Source: Halopseudomonas salina (GTDB lineage Bacteria; Pseudomonadota; Gammaproteobacteria; Pseudomonadales; Pseudomonadaceae). From it: a stretch of 64,000 bases of DNA. Positions 1 to 8,952 of this stretch are shown in pieces (position 1 is the first letter of the stretch; every line of letters begins with the position of its first letter). Below the pieces are notes generated by a model. That model did not search any database, had not been told where the DNA came from, and saw only the letters and a list, made by a program, of their open reading frames with translations. The stretch is taken from positions 1 through 64,000 of the forward strand of contig NZ_VTTI01000008.1 in assembly GCF_008641105.1 (NCBI RefSeq), read 5' to 3'. Position numbers and translations under genes: made by a program.

Positions 1-18
1 GCTTAACCAAGGTGGCGT

Positions 19-46
19 ATATTACGCTAACCTTCTAATCTGTCAA
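19..46 (-). promoter_or_regulatory. Tandem promoter 4, rRNA-type, sigma70
   Basis: On the minus strand TTGACA (41-46), a 16-nt spacer and TAATAT (19-24) are followed by a GC-rich segment up to the window edge. It is the last of four promoters, so the transcribed gene must lie left of base 1. A 16S rRNA operon is the natural candidate: an rRNA operon lies close to pssA-ilvC in P. aeruginosa. Confidence 0.7.
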
Positions 47-126
47 GCATTTTTGTGAGAAGTTGTTCATCACGTTTATGCTTGCTGGTCCCGAGATCAA
101 AACCCTTTCTCGTGACCGGGAGGCGA

Positions 127-154
127 ATTCTACAGGAGTTTTAAGCCCCGTCAA
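127..154 (-). promoter_or_regulatory. Tandem promoter 3, rRNA-type, sigma70
   Basis: On the minus strand TTGACG (149-154), a 16-nt spacer and TAGAAT (127-132) are followed by a GC-rich discriminator. It is the third copy of the same promoter layout, 104 bp downstream of promoter 2. Confidence 0.7.
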
Positions 155-230
155 CCGCTTCCTTGAAACTTTTCAGATCTCTCTGACTTACCCGAATCAG
201 CGATCGTGCTGCTGGCCCGGTGAGCGGCGT

Positions 231-258
231 ATTCTACCGCCTCAATCCACCCTGTCAA
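231..258 (-). promoter_or_regulatory. Tandem promoter 2, rRNA-type, sigma70
   Basis: On the minus strand TTGACA (253-258), a 16-nt spacer and TAGAAT (231-236) are followed by a GC-rich start region. The bases just upstream of the -35 (about 259-290) are A/T-rich like an UP element and include a 12-bp palindrome (288-299). The layout resembles the strong, growth-rate-controlled promoters of Pseudomonas rRNA operons. Confidence 0.75.
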
Positions 259-328
259 CCCCTAAATTATCGCTAACTTATTGATTGTAAAGCGCTTTAT
301 GCAAAGCGCCCTGACTGGGCAGACGCGC

Positions 329-356
329 ATTATAGGGGATAGAAAATAACCGTCAA
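329..356 (-). promoter_or_regulatory. Tandem promoter 1, rRNA-type, sigma70
   Basis: Read on the minus strand, a -35 box TTGACG (351-356) and a perfect -10 box TATAAT (329-334) are separated by 16 nt and followed by a GC-rich discriminator. It is the most upstream of four promoters of the same design. Its -35 box lies inside the hairpin that ends the pssA transcript. Transcription runs leftward out of the window. Confidence 0.65.
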
Positions 357-376
357 CTGATTTCTGACGGTTATTT
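344..376 (-). terminator. Terminator hairpin downstream of pssA
   Basis: A 12-bp perfect inverted repeat (344-355 with 365-376) has a 9-nt loop and lies about 20 nt beyond the pssA stop codon. The A/T-rich base of the stem supplies the U-rich tail in the leftward direction. It shares sequence with the -35 box of tandem promoter 1. Confidence 0.65.
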
Positions 377-395
377 CATGCCGGGCGGTAAACCC

Positions 396-1229
396 CTATG
401 CCTCGGAAGCAGGCTTCTGCTTCTGACGCCAGCGCCACAAGGCCTGGGCCGGACCGGACAAGCTGTAAGCGATGAAGATGAACCAGAGTATCCGCGACGG
501 ATCGGTTGAAATGATTGCGAACACCAGCACCACCAGGAGAATGACGAAGAACGGCACTCGGCCTTTCAAATCAAAATCCTTGAAACTGTAGTAACGGACA
601 TTGCTGACCATCATCAGACCCGCCAACGCGGTAAGCAAACCCACCAGAAAGCTGATATCGCCGCCATCAATACCGAAATCGCTGAGAGCCCAGACCATGC
701 CGGCTACAAAGCCAGCACCTGACGGACTGGCCAGCCCCGTAAAGAATCGCTTGTCTTCATCACCTACGTGAGTATTGAAGCGCGCTAGACGCAACGCCGC
801 TCCGGCGACGTAAATGAAAGCAAATATCCAGCCTACCTTACCCAGATCGCTTAGCGACCAGCTAAAGACAACCAGCGCCGGAGCAACACCGAAGGCGACC
901 ATATCGGAAAGTGAATCGAACTCCGCTCCAAAGGCACTCTGCGTATTGGTCATTCGGGCTACCCTGCCGTCCAGTCCGTCCAGCACCATCGCCACAAAGA
1001 TCGCAATTGAGGCGTTGGCGAAATTGCCATCCATTGCACTGACAATAGCGTAGAACCCAGAAAACAGCGCCGCGGTGGTAAATAGGTTGGGCAGCAGGTA
1101 AATCCCCCGGTGCCTGACTTTCTCGCCGCCCGGACCTGGAACTTCCTCGATATGCTCATCAATGGGCAACATGTTATGTGCCGCTTGCATGTCGTCGTCG
1201 GTGGAATGCTGCTCTTGCTTGTCCGTCAT
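396..1229 (-). CDS. pssA: CDP-diacylglycerol--serine O-phosphatidyltransferase
   Basis: Makes phosphatidylserine from CDP-diacylglycerol and serine, the first committed step to phosphatidylethanolamine, at the inner membrane. The 277-residue protein has the full CDP-alcohol phosphotransferase signature at residues 84-109 (DGLDG, AR, then G-x3-D-x3-D), whose four Asp residues bind metal and substrate. Several hydrophobic helices follow. The N-terminal ~40 residues are polar and acidic. The ATG is preceded by a weak AGGG. It lies downstream of ilvC in the same direction, as in other pseudomonads, but a terminator separates the two. Recognition is firm. Confidence 0.95.
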   Translation of the reverse strand: MTDKQEQHSTDDDMQAAHNMLPIDEHIEEVPGPGGEKVRHRGIYLLPNLFTTAALFSGFYAIVSAMDGNFANASIAIFVAMVLDGLDGRVARMTNTQSAFGAEFDSLSDMVAFGVAPALVVFSWSLSDLGKVGWIFAFIYVAGAALRLARFNTHVGDEDKRFFTGLASPSGAGFVAGMVWALSDFGIDGGDISFLVGLLTALAGLMMVSNVRYYSFKDFDLKGRVPFFVILLVVLVFAIISTDPSRILWFIFIAYSLSGPAQALWRWRQKQKPASEA

Positions 1230-1309
1230 GTATTTACCCTGAAAACGTTATCGTGAACACAGTGTGGCAACTGATCACGTGGTTTGCCAGTTATGGAGAG
1301 GGCAGGCAC

Positions 1310-1333
1310 AAAAAACGCGGCCGTGGCCGCGTT
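1310..1333 (-). terminator. Rho-independent terminator of the ilv operon
   Basis: A 9-bp GC-rich inverted repeat (1314-1322 with 1325-1333) is followed in the leftward direction by a run of six T residues. It lies 26 nt past the ilvC stop and separates ilvC from pssA. Confidence 0.8.
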
Positions 1334-1358
1334 CTTCGTCTGCTGCATCAAGGATGCA

Positions 1359-2390
<1,032 letters not shown>

Positions 2391-2422
2391 CTAGGCAGAC
2401 CCTATCCGGACCTGCTGTGTGA

Positions 2423-2914
2423 TTAGATACTCAAGACCTTTTCGCCACGGGCGATACCCGAGACGCCGGTGCGTACCACTTCGATGACGGTGGTTGGCCC
2501 AATCGCTTCGATAAAGCTGTCCAGCTTATCGGTGGTGCCCGCCAGCTGCACGGTGTACACGCTGCTGGTCACATCGACAATCTGTCCACGGAAGATATCG
2601 GTCGTGCGTTTGACCTCCGCGCGCTGTGCACCAGTCGCTTTTATCTTCACAAGCATGAGCTCGCGTTCGATATGCGCCCCTTCGGACAGATTCACCAGCT
2701 TGACCACCTCGATCAACTTGTTGAGGTTCTTGGTGATCTGCTCGATCACCTCGTCGTGCCCAACCGTGGTAAGGGTAAGGCGCGACAAAGTCGGATCTTC
2801 AGTCGGCGCTACGGTCAGCGTCTCGATGTTGTAATTCCGCTGAGAGAACAGGCCCACTACGCGGGACAAGGCGCCTGGCTCGTTTTCGAGCAGAACGGAT
2901 ATTATATGTCTCAT
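2423..2914 (-). CDS. ilvH: Acetolactate synthase small (regulatory) subunit
   Basis: Regulatory subunit that gives valine feedback control to acetolactate synthase III-type enzymes. An N-terminal ACT domain begins [19 protein letters not shown], with the ligand-binding NEPGAL loop, and a C-terminal ACT-like half follows. I start at the ATG at 2914, giving the usual 163 residues. An upstream in-frame ATG reaches 2941 but lies inside ilvI. The chosen ATG shares one base with the ilvI stop (TGATG), so the two subunits are translationally coupled, which fits a fixed subunit ratio. Confidence 0.93.
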   Translation of the reverse strand: MRHIISVLLENEPGALSRVVGLFSQRNYNIETLTVAPTEDPTLSRLTLTTVGHDEVIEQITKNLNKLIEVVKLVNLSEGAHIERELMLVKIKATGAQRAEVKRTTDIFRGQIVDVTSSVYTVQLAGTTDKLDSFIEAIGPTTVIEVVRTGVSGIARGEKVLSI

Positions 2915-4638
2915 CATGTGCGCTCCGTCTTGCTCAGCCACATATCGCGCATCGAGCCATCCTTGATATGCATAGGATATACGTGCTCGGAGTCGTCAAC
3001 CCGGATATCCATGAACACCAGACGCTTGGTGTTGGCAAAAGCCTCTTCCATTGCCGGCTTCAGGTCCTCAGGCTTCTCCACACGCATACCAACATGTCCA
3101 TAGGACTCGGCCAGCTTGATGAAGTCCGGTAGTGACTCCATGTAGGAATGCGAATGGCGGCTACCATACTGCATATCCTGCCACTGGCGAACCATGCCAA
3201 GAGCCTGGTTGTTCAGGGTAATGATCTTTACCGGCAAGTCGTATTGCAGACAGGTCGACAGCTCCTGGATATTCATCTGGATACTGCCTTCACCGGTCAC
3301 ACAGGCAACCTGCGCATCGGGATAATGCAGCTTGATACCCATTGCCGCAGGCAAGCCGAAGCCCATGGTGCCCAGACCGCCCGAGTTGATCCAGCGATTG
3401 GGTTTGTCGAAGGGATAATACTGCGCAGCGAACATCTGATGCTGCCCCACGTCGGAGGTAACATAAGCATCACCCCGGGTGACATCCCAAAGGGTTTCGA
3501 TAACGGATTGCGGCTTGATTATCGAGCCGTCGCCCTCGTCATAGGGGAACATCCGGCCTTCGCCACGCCATTCCCGAATCTGTTTCCACCAACTGGCCAG
3601 CGACTCCTTGGCCGGACGCAGGTTGTGCTCCTTGACCATGGCGACCATCTCGGTCAAAACGCTGTCTACCGGGCCGACTATAGGCACATCCGCGCGAATG
3701 GTTTTGGAGATGGACGCAGGGTCGATATCCACGTGCACGATCTTGGCATTTGGGCAGAACTTGCTTGCACCGTTGATAACCCGATCGTCAAACCGCGCAC
3801 CAACGCAGAGAATCAAATCACTGTGATGCATGCTGACGTTTGCGGTGTAGCTGCCATGCATACCCAGCCAGCCGATAAATTGCGGGTCGGTACCCGGATA
3901 AGCACCCAACCCCATCAGCGTATTGGTAACCGGCACACCCAGTTCACGGGCCAGCTCAGTCAGTTGCGCCGCTGCGCCACCAAGGATGACGCCACCACCA
4001 GAATAGATAATCGGCCGCCGGGCCTCGACCATCAGATCCAGAGCCTTGCGGATCTGGCCGGAATGACCACGTACCGCCGGATTATACGAGCGCAGCTTCA
4101 CCTTTTTCGGGTAGCTGTACTCGAACTTCTCGGCGGGATTGGTCATGTCCTTGGGAATATCCACAACCACAGGACCAGGTCGACCGGTTTGTGCGATGTA
4201 GAAAGCTTTCTTGATCACCTCCGGAATTTCCCGCGGATCCTTGATCATGAAACTATGCTTAACGATGGGACGAGAGATACCGACCATGTCGGTCTCCTGG
4301 AAAGCATCAGTGCCGACCATATCGCTAGCAACCTGACCGGACAGGATCACCATGGGAATGGAATCCATGTACGCCGTCGCAATACCGGTAATGGTATTGG
4401 TTGCACCAGGGCCTGATGTCACCAGCACAACGCCGGCCTTGCCGGACGCACGCGCGTAACCGTCGGCCATATGCGCGGCTGCCTGTTCGTGGCGCACCAG
4501 AATATGTTCGACTTCGTCCTGACGGAAAATCGCATCATAGACGTGTAACAGGGCACCACCGGGATACCCGTAAATATACTTAACACCCTCGTCACGCAAT
4601 GAGCGGACGACCATCTCAGCGCCGGATAAAAGCTCCAC
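2914..4638 (-). CDS. ilvI: Acetolactate synthase large (catalytic) subunit
   Basis: Thiamine-diphosphate enzyme that condenses pyruvate into acetolactate, the first step common to valine and leucine and parallel for isoleucine. The 574 residues contain the catalytic Glu region ([14 protein letters not shown], about residue 50), the FAD-type central domain, and the ThDP/Mg motif GEGSIQMN...NN near residue 450. The start is GTG with a strong Shine-Dalgarno GAGGTGAT 7 nt upstream. It is the first gene of the ilvIHC operon. The untranslated region ahead of it is long (about 280 nt) but shows no branched-chain-rich leader peptide. Confidence 0.96.
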   Translation of the reverse strand: MELLSGAEMVVRSLRDEGVKYIYGYPGGALLHVYDAIFRQDEVEHILVRHEQAAAHMADGYARASGKAGVVLVTSGPGATNTITGIATAYMDSIPMVILSGQVASDMVGTDAFQETDMVGISRPIVKHSFMIKDPREIPEVIKKAFYIAQTGRPGPVVVDIPKDMTNPAEKFEYSYPKKVKLRSYNPAVRGHSGQIRKALDLMVEARRPIIYSGGGVILGGAAAQLTELARELGVPVTNTLMGLGAYPGTDPQFIGWLGMHGSYTANVSMHHSDLILCVGARFDDRVINGASKFCPNAKIVHVDIDPASISKTIRADVPIVGPVDSVLTEMVAMVKEHNLRPAKESLASWWKQIREWRGEGRMFPYDEGDGSIIKPQSVIETLWDVTRGDAYVTSDVGQHQMFAAQYYPFDKPNRWINSGGLGTMGFGLPAAMGIKLHYPDAQVACVTGEGSIQMNIQELSTCLQYDLPVKIITLNNQALGMVRQWQDMQYGSRHSHSYMESLPDFIKLAESYGHVGMRVEKPEDLKPAMEEAFANTKRLVFMDIRVDDSEHVYPMHIKDGSMRDMWLSKTERT

Positions 4639-4918
4639 TTTAGAATCACCTCTAGCTCGTCACCCGTCTGGGACGGGCAACAGGGTACCTGTTTACTGCT
4701 CGGCAGAGCATTGACAACGGTGGTTGCCATGCATCAGCTTGACTACGTGCAATGGAGGCAGACCCTGTTGGTGCCGGGTCTGACTCACCCAGCGCGAGGT
4801 AGCGCGTGCGGGTGCCAGGCCAGGAGCTGGCGGATTTCGCCACCTGGTTTGAGCAACAAAGCAGCCTGATTCGGTAACCTGTTGGGCACCAATACCAGCC
4901 TGCTCATGTGAACCACGA
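4639..4918 (-). other. ilvI 5' leader region, no gene seen
   Basis: About 280 nt upstream of ilvI without a convincing gene. A 6-bp hairpin with a 3-nt loop (4663-4677) sits 25 nt before the GTG but has no U-tract. Open frames here have no run of Leu, Ile or Val codons, so classical leader-peptide attenuation is not supported. Confidence 0.4.
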
Positions 4919-4947
4919 ATTGTTTACACTCAGGCGCCACAAGTCAA
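4919..4947 (-). promoter_or_regulatory. Candidate promoter of ilvI
   Basis: On the minus strand TTGACT (4942-4947) lies 15 nt from TAAACA or 17 nt from AACAAT. No better pair was seen upstream of ilvI. The match is modest and the start site is unknown. It would give a leader of roughly 280 nt. Confidence 0.35.
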
Positions 4948-5064
4948 GCCAAGTTGGACGAAAGCATGATATCCGACACGGCCTGGACAGAGACCTCTGG
5001 TCAATCATTCGGGGTCGGTTATATTAGGCGAGCCAGAAGCCCTCAACACACGGATGGACAGGAT

Positions 5065-5496
5065 ATGCACAAGACGCTAATCGCACTCACTTTCGGCCTG
5101 CTGAGCAGCGTCGTTGCTGCCGAACAAATGTATCGCTGGATTGATGACCAGGGCGTACCACAATTCGGGCAGCAGCCACCCGAAGGCAAAGCCTATCAAC
5201 GGATGGACATCAGCTCACCGCCCCCACCCGGCGGCACATTGCGCGCACCGGCGCCGCTACCGAAAAGCGCTGACAGTGAGGCGCAAGCGGAGGAAGACCC
5301 TAGCACCACTGATGAGGCGCTGGCTGCCAAACGCGCCGAGCAGTGCGCCAAGATCCGCCGCAATCTGCAGACCATGGAGCGAAACCCTCGTCTGAGTAAG
5401 ACAACTGATGATGGTGAAACCGTTCGAATAGGGGAAGAAGAGCGCCAGGAAATGATGGAACAGGCTCGCTCAGACCTGGAAGAGTTCTGCAATTGA
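5065..5496 (+). CDS. DUF4124 domain periplasmic protein
   Basis: Small exported protein of unknown function. Residues 1-18 form a signal peptide (MHKTLIALTFGLLSSVVAAE). The DUF4124 core, recognisable as MYRWIDDQGVPQFGQQPP, follows at once. The rest is proline-, alanine- and charge-rich with two Cys near the C-terminus. I start at the ATG at 5065, which has ACAGGA just upstream and begins the signal peptide; the frame is open further upstream but gives a polar extension. The same type of gene lies beside ilvI in P. aeruginosa. The role is not known; proteins of this domain are often near the envelope. Confidence 0.85.
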   Translation: MHKTLIALTFGLLSSVVAAEQMYRWIDDQGVPQFGQQPPEGKAYQRMDISSPPPPGGTLRAPAPLPKSADSEAQAEEDPSTTDEALAAKRAEQCAKIRRNLQTMERNPRLSKTTDDGETVRIGEEERQEMMEQARSDLEEFCN

Positions 5497-5530
5497 TAAT
5501 ACTGACACTCCGAGCCATCTATCACTCAGA

Positions 5531-5863
5531 TCACTCCAGGTTGCCTGCCAACTGATCGATGCGTGCGAGAAGTGCCAATAAATCGGCCTGCCTGCGCCCC
5601 AGGTGCCGGAACGCTTGCTCGCCCATCGGCGTTACCTGGCAGCCACCGGGTAACGCAAGCCCCTGATCGGCAAGCAATCGCAATCGGGGTATGAACACCC
5701 ATTGCAGCCACTGCTCGAAAGCCATGGTATCCACGCAAAAAGGCTGGGTACTGGCCAGCTGGATTCGGGAAGGCGCCTGCAGCGACCACAAATCCAGACT
5801 ATACAGCTCACGTTCCAGCTCTTTCAGAGCCAGACATATTTCCGACCAGACAGCTTCTCTCAC
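5531..5863 (-). CDS. YqcC family protein
   Basis: A 110-residue cytoplasmic all-helical protein of the YqcC (DUF446) family, function unknown. The typical central segment reads PFCVDTMAFEQWLQWVFIPR, followed by LRLLADQG. The start is GTG at 5863, overlapping the stop of the upstream TPR lipoprotein gene by 4 nt (GTGA), so translation is probably coupled. It is the last gene of the group mrcB-TPR lipoprotein-yqcC. It converges on the DUF4124 gene with a 34-bp gap that holds no clear terminator. Confidence 0.85.
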   Translation of the reverse strand: MREAVWSEICLALKELERELYSLDLWSLQAPSRIQLASTQPFCVDTMAFEQWLQWVFIPRLRLLADQGLALPGGCQVTPMGEQAFRHLGRRQADLLALLARIDQLAGNLE

Positions 5864-6489
5864 AACGCTACGCGTGCCCGCTGGCGAGCTTCGGCCGCAC
5901 CCGCCCCGTTACCCTGCTGCTCACGCGCTTTGGCAATCAACTCCCACAACCCGGCTTGCAATGCGGGACGGCCGGAAGCGTAACTGAGTCCACGCTGGGC
6001 CACCTGTTCGGCCTGAGGAGCATCACCCTGCGCCAACCGCACCTGCGCAAGACGATAGAACACCTGAGGCTCGCGCGGTGCGATACGCATGGCACGTTCG
6101 AGACTGGAAGAAGCACCACCCAGATCACCTCGTCCTTCCTGGTCACGAGCAGCGGTCAACAATGCCAGCACCGGGCCGTCAAGTTGCTCGTCCTGCTGTA
6201 ATGCCGAGCCCGTCGAAGGACTCTGAACACTCCCCTGGCCCTGCGTCTGAATATCGACCGGATACGACTGAATGGCCTGCGACCCCCCGGCCTCATCCGG
6301 CACCATGACAACGACACCACTGTCTGCGGGCCGCTCAACCTGCTGTGGAGGCGGCATCCCGGGCGAGTAGGTAATGTCTTCGCTGGATACCGGTCGACCG
6401 GAGTCGACCACCGGAACCGTACCTCCGGTACCAGCGCACCCCACCAATATTGTCGCGATGGCCAGCAGGCCGGGAAGTCTCATCTGCAT
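5860..6489 (-). CDS. Tetratricopeptide-repeat lipoprotein
   Basis: A 209-residue predicted lipoprotein: hydrophobic leader and lipobox LVGC with Cys at residue 18. A disordered Pro/Ser/Gln-rich stretch follows to about residue 100, then TPR-like helices (about 105-205; LLTAARDQEGRGDLGGASSS, then YRLAQVRLAQGD). It starts 19 nt downstream of the PBP1B gene and overlaps yqcC. The coupling to mrcB suggests a role as an outer-membrane partner in peptidoglycan synthesis, comparable in kind to the LpoB-type activators; this is inference from position and lipoprotein nature only. Confidence 0.8.
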   Translation of the reverse strand: MQMRLPGLLAIATILVGCAGTGGTVPVVDSGRPVSSEDITYSPGMPPPQQVERPADSGVVVMVPDEAGGSQAIQSYPVDIQTQGQGSVQSPSTGSALQQDEQLDGPVLALLTAARDQEGRGDLGGASSSLERAMRIAPREPQVFYRLAQVRLAQGDAPQAEQVAQRGLSYASGRPALQAGLWELIAKAREQQGNGAGAAEARQRARVAL

Positions 6490-6507
6490 TACTGTTTCCT
6501 CATTGTT

Positions 6508-8829
6508 TTACTGCAACCAGCCACGAATAGTGTCCATCAAGCGGTTGGCTCCGTCCTTCAATCCTTCCTCACTCAGTATCGGGTTGCAACCCGGGCCGGG
6601 TAACGGCTGATAGCCTGCCTTGAACGGCATCTGCACGCTGCCTTCACAACTCGGATCACTGCCCATTCCCGTCTCGCTATCTACCCAGGCCATGACCACA
6701 CCCTGTACCGGGGCACTGCTGAGTCCCCTGGGATTGGCCTGGGCCATAAAGCCGCTCCAGACCTGCAAAGCACCGGACGCCCCGGTCAAGCCGGTATTAC
6801 TGTTATCGTCTCTTCCAATCCAGCTGACCGCCAGCAGGTCGTCCGAGAAACCGGCGAACCAGCTATCACGCAGATCATTGGTGGTACCCGTCTTGCCAGC
6901 CAACCGGATGTTGCGATCAATCTGGTTATAGGCTGATCTGCCGGTACCTTCTGTCATGACCCGGGTCATTGCCTGCTGCAAGAGGTAGATACTGGCAGCA
7001 TCAAAACGCTGTTCTACCTCGAAGGGATAACGCCGCAGCGGATCCCCCTCCGTCGTCAGTACGTTGCGAATGGCCCGCAATGGCGTATTGAACCCGCCAC
7101 TAGCCAGCGTCTGGTACATGTCTGTTACCTGCATCGGCGTCATCGACCCGGATCCAAGCAGCATGGATGGAAATGCCGGCCAGTCATGCTGAACGCCCAT
7201 TCGCCTGATGGTATCCAGCACCTCGGCAACACCTACATCAACGCCCAGGCGCACTGCCGCCTGGTTATAGGAGTGGCTAAGCGCTTCATGCAAGGGTACC
7301 CATCCATGGGACTTGCGATCGTAATTCTGAGGCGACCATGTCTGACCAGGTTCGGCCTGCAGGGAAATGGGTGCGTCCTCGACCAGCGTGGTCAGCGCGT
7401 ACTCCTGAGGCCGCTCTAGCGCGGTCAGATAGATCGCCGGCTTGACCAATGAACCGATGGGACGTGAAGCGTCCAGCGCTCGGTTGAACCCCTGGAAGCG
7501 TGGATCAGTACCCCCCACCAGCGCCAGCACCTCGCCGCCCTGGGCACTTGTGACCACCATTGCCGACTCAAGCGGACTGGCCGCATCAGCAGGCGTCAAA
7601 CGTTTAACTGTCGCCTGGACCGCCTGCTCGGCTTTCTTCTGTAATAACGGATCGAAGCTGGTAAAAATACGCAGGCCTTCGCTGGTCAGATCCTCGTCGC
7701 GGTAGTCCTCCCGCAGCTGGCGCTTGACCAGATCCATGAAAGCGGGATAACTGGTATCTGCCATGCTGCCGCGCACAGAGATGTCCAGGGGCTTGGCGAT
7801 TGCCTCGCTGGCCTGCTCTGCGCTTATCATTCCCTGCTCGGCCAGCATTCCGATCACCAGATCACGGCGGGCCTTAGCGCGCTCTGGATGGCGACGCGGG
7901 TTGAACATTGACGGGCCTTTGACCATACCCACCAGCAATGCCACCTGGTGCAATTGCAGCTCGTGCAGGGGTTGAGCAAAATAGTACTGGCTACCCAAAC
8001 CGAAGCCATGCACCGCTCGGCGCCCATCCTGGCCAAGAAAAACCTCATTCAGATAGGCCTCGAGAATGTCTTCCTTGGAGTAATGCGCTTCAAGCAAGAC
8101 CGCCATGATCGCTTCGGTACCCTTGCGGATCAGACTGCGATCACTCGTAAGATAAAAATTCTTCACCAATTGCTGGGTCAGAGTGCTACCACCCTGCACC
8201 ACACCGCCAGCCCGGACGTTGGCATACATTGCCCGGGCAATACCTCTTGGAGAGACACCGAAGTGCTGGAAGTAATCACGATCTTCCACAGCCACCAATG
8301 CTTCAACGAGAAAAGGCGGTGTCTGCTCGAGACGAATGAGAATCCGGTCTTCGTTATGAGCCGGGTAGATGCCACCTATCAACAAGGGCTCTAGGCGGCC
8401 CATTACCAGCCCCCCGTTACCGGCCAGACTCGTCACCTGACCGCCCTGAAACTGCAACTTCAGCAATTGTGCAGGCTCAGTCCCCTCGAAAAACTGGAAG
8501 CCGCGAGTGTAGACATTGACGCTGTTGCCATTGACTGAAATCTGACCAGGCTGCCTGGCAGCCGTGGCCCTGCGATAGCCCAATGCACCCAGCTCAGTAA
8601 GAAAATCGTCGCGACTCAGCTTCTGACCGGCAAACAGCTCCAGCGGCCGAGCAAATACCTTGGCAGGAACAGCCCAACGTTTACCCGTAAACTTCTCCTG
8701 TACCACCGCGTCCAGGTAAATGGTCAGGCCCGCGAGCAGCACCAGGCCCACCAGCACGAGTTTGATGAACAGCCCGGACCAGCCATGCCAAAGCCCTTTC
8801 TTTTTGCTGCTAGCGCGTTTTTTAGCCAT
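6508..8829 (-). CDS. mrcB: Penicillin-binding protein 1B (bifunctional)
   Basis: Class A PBP that polymerises and crosslinks peptidoglycan. A basic cytoplasmic N-terminus (KKRASSKKK) is followed by one transmembrane helix (about residues 25-45), a UB2H-like region, then the GT51 glycosyltransferase with EDRDYFQHFG and GGSTLTQQLVKN. The transpeptidase has SLVK (catalytic Ser), SYN and KTGTT motifs. I start at the ATG at 8829 (773 residues), where AGAGGG lies close by; an in-frame GTG at 8841 has no ribosome site. The downstream lipoprotein and yqcC genes look co-transcribed. Confidence 0.95.
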   Translation of the reverse strand: MAKKRASSKKKGLWHGWSGLFIKLVLVGLVLLAGLTIYLDAVVQEKFTGKRWAVPAKVFARPLELFAGQKLSRDDFLTELGALGYRRATAARQPGQISVNGNSVNVYTRGFQFFEGTEPAQLLKLQFQGGQVTSLAGNGGLVMGRLEPLLIGGIYPAHNEDRILIRLEQTPPFLVEALVAVEDRDYFQHFGVSPRGIARAMYANVRAGGVVQGGSTLTQQLVKNFYLTSDRSLIRKGTEAIMAVLLEAHYSKEDILEAYLNEVFLGQDGRRAVHGFGLGSQYYFAQPLHELQLHQVALLVGMVKGPSMFNPRRHPERAKARRDLVIGMLAEQGMISAEQASEAIAKPLDISVRGSMADTSYPAFMDLVKRQLREDYRDEDLTSEGLRIFTSFDPLLQKKAEQAVQATVKRLTPADAASPLESAMVVTSAQGGEVLALVGGTDPRFQGFNRALDASRPIGSLVKPAIYLTALERPQEYALTTLVEDAPISLQAEPGQTWSPQNYDRKSHGWVPLHEALSHSYNQAAVRLGVDVGVAEVLDTIRRMGVQHDWPAFPSMLLGSGSMTPMQVTDMYQTLASGGFNTPLRAIRNVLTTEGDPLRRYPFEVEQRFDAASIYLLQQAMTRVMTEGTGRSAYNQIDRNIRLAGKTGTTNDLRDSWFAGFSDDLLAVSWIGRDDNSNTGLTGASGALQVWSGFMAQANPRGLSSAPVQGVVMAWVDSETGMGSDPSCEGSVQMPFKAGYQPLPGPGCNPILSEEGLKDGANRLMDTIRGWLQ

Positions 8830-8952
8830 AACCCTCTGCACTTAAGTAAACAGCGTCATCGACCTGTATCGATAATCGCATCTGTTTGCGGTTGGCCAGA
8901 GCCCGACCAACCCGCATAATGACCTTTTTGCCTTTCAAAGCAAGGATACACC

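Noticed and set aside
63..284. 73-codon frame on the plus strand at the left edge
   Set aside because: It runs antisense through three of the tandem promoters and has no protein-like features.
3148..4416. 422-codon frame on the plus strand
   Set aside because: It is antisense to ilvI, a certain gene; long shadow frames are common opposite such genes in GC-rich DNA.
4639..4918. Leader-peptide attenuator for ilvI
   Set aside because: No short frame with clustered Ile, Leu or Val codons and no terminator hairpin with a U-tract were found; only a small hairpin is present.
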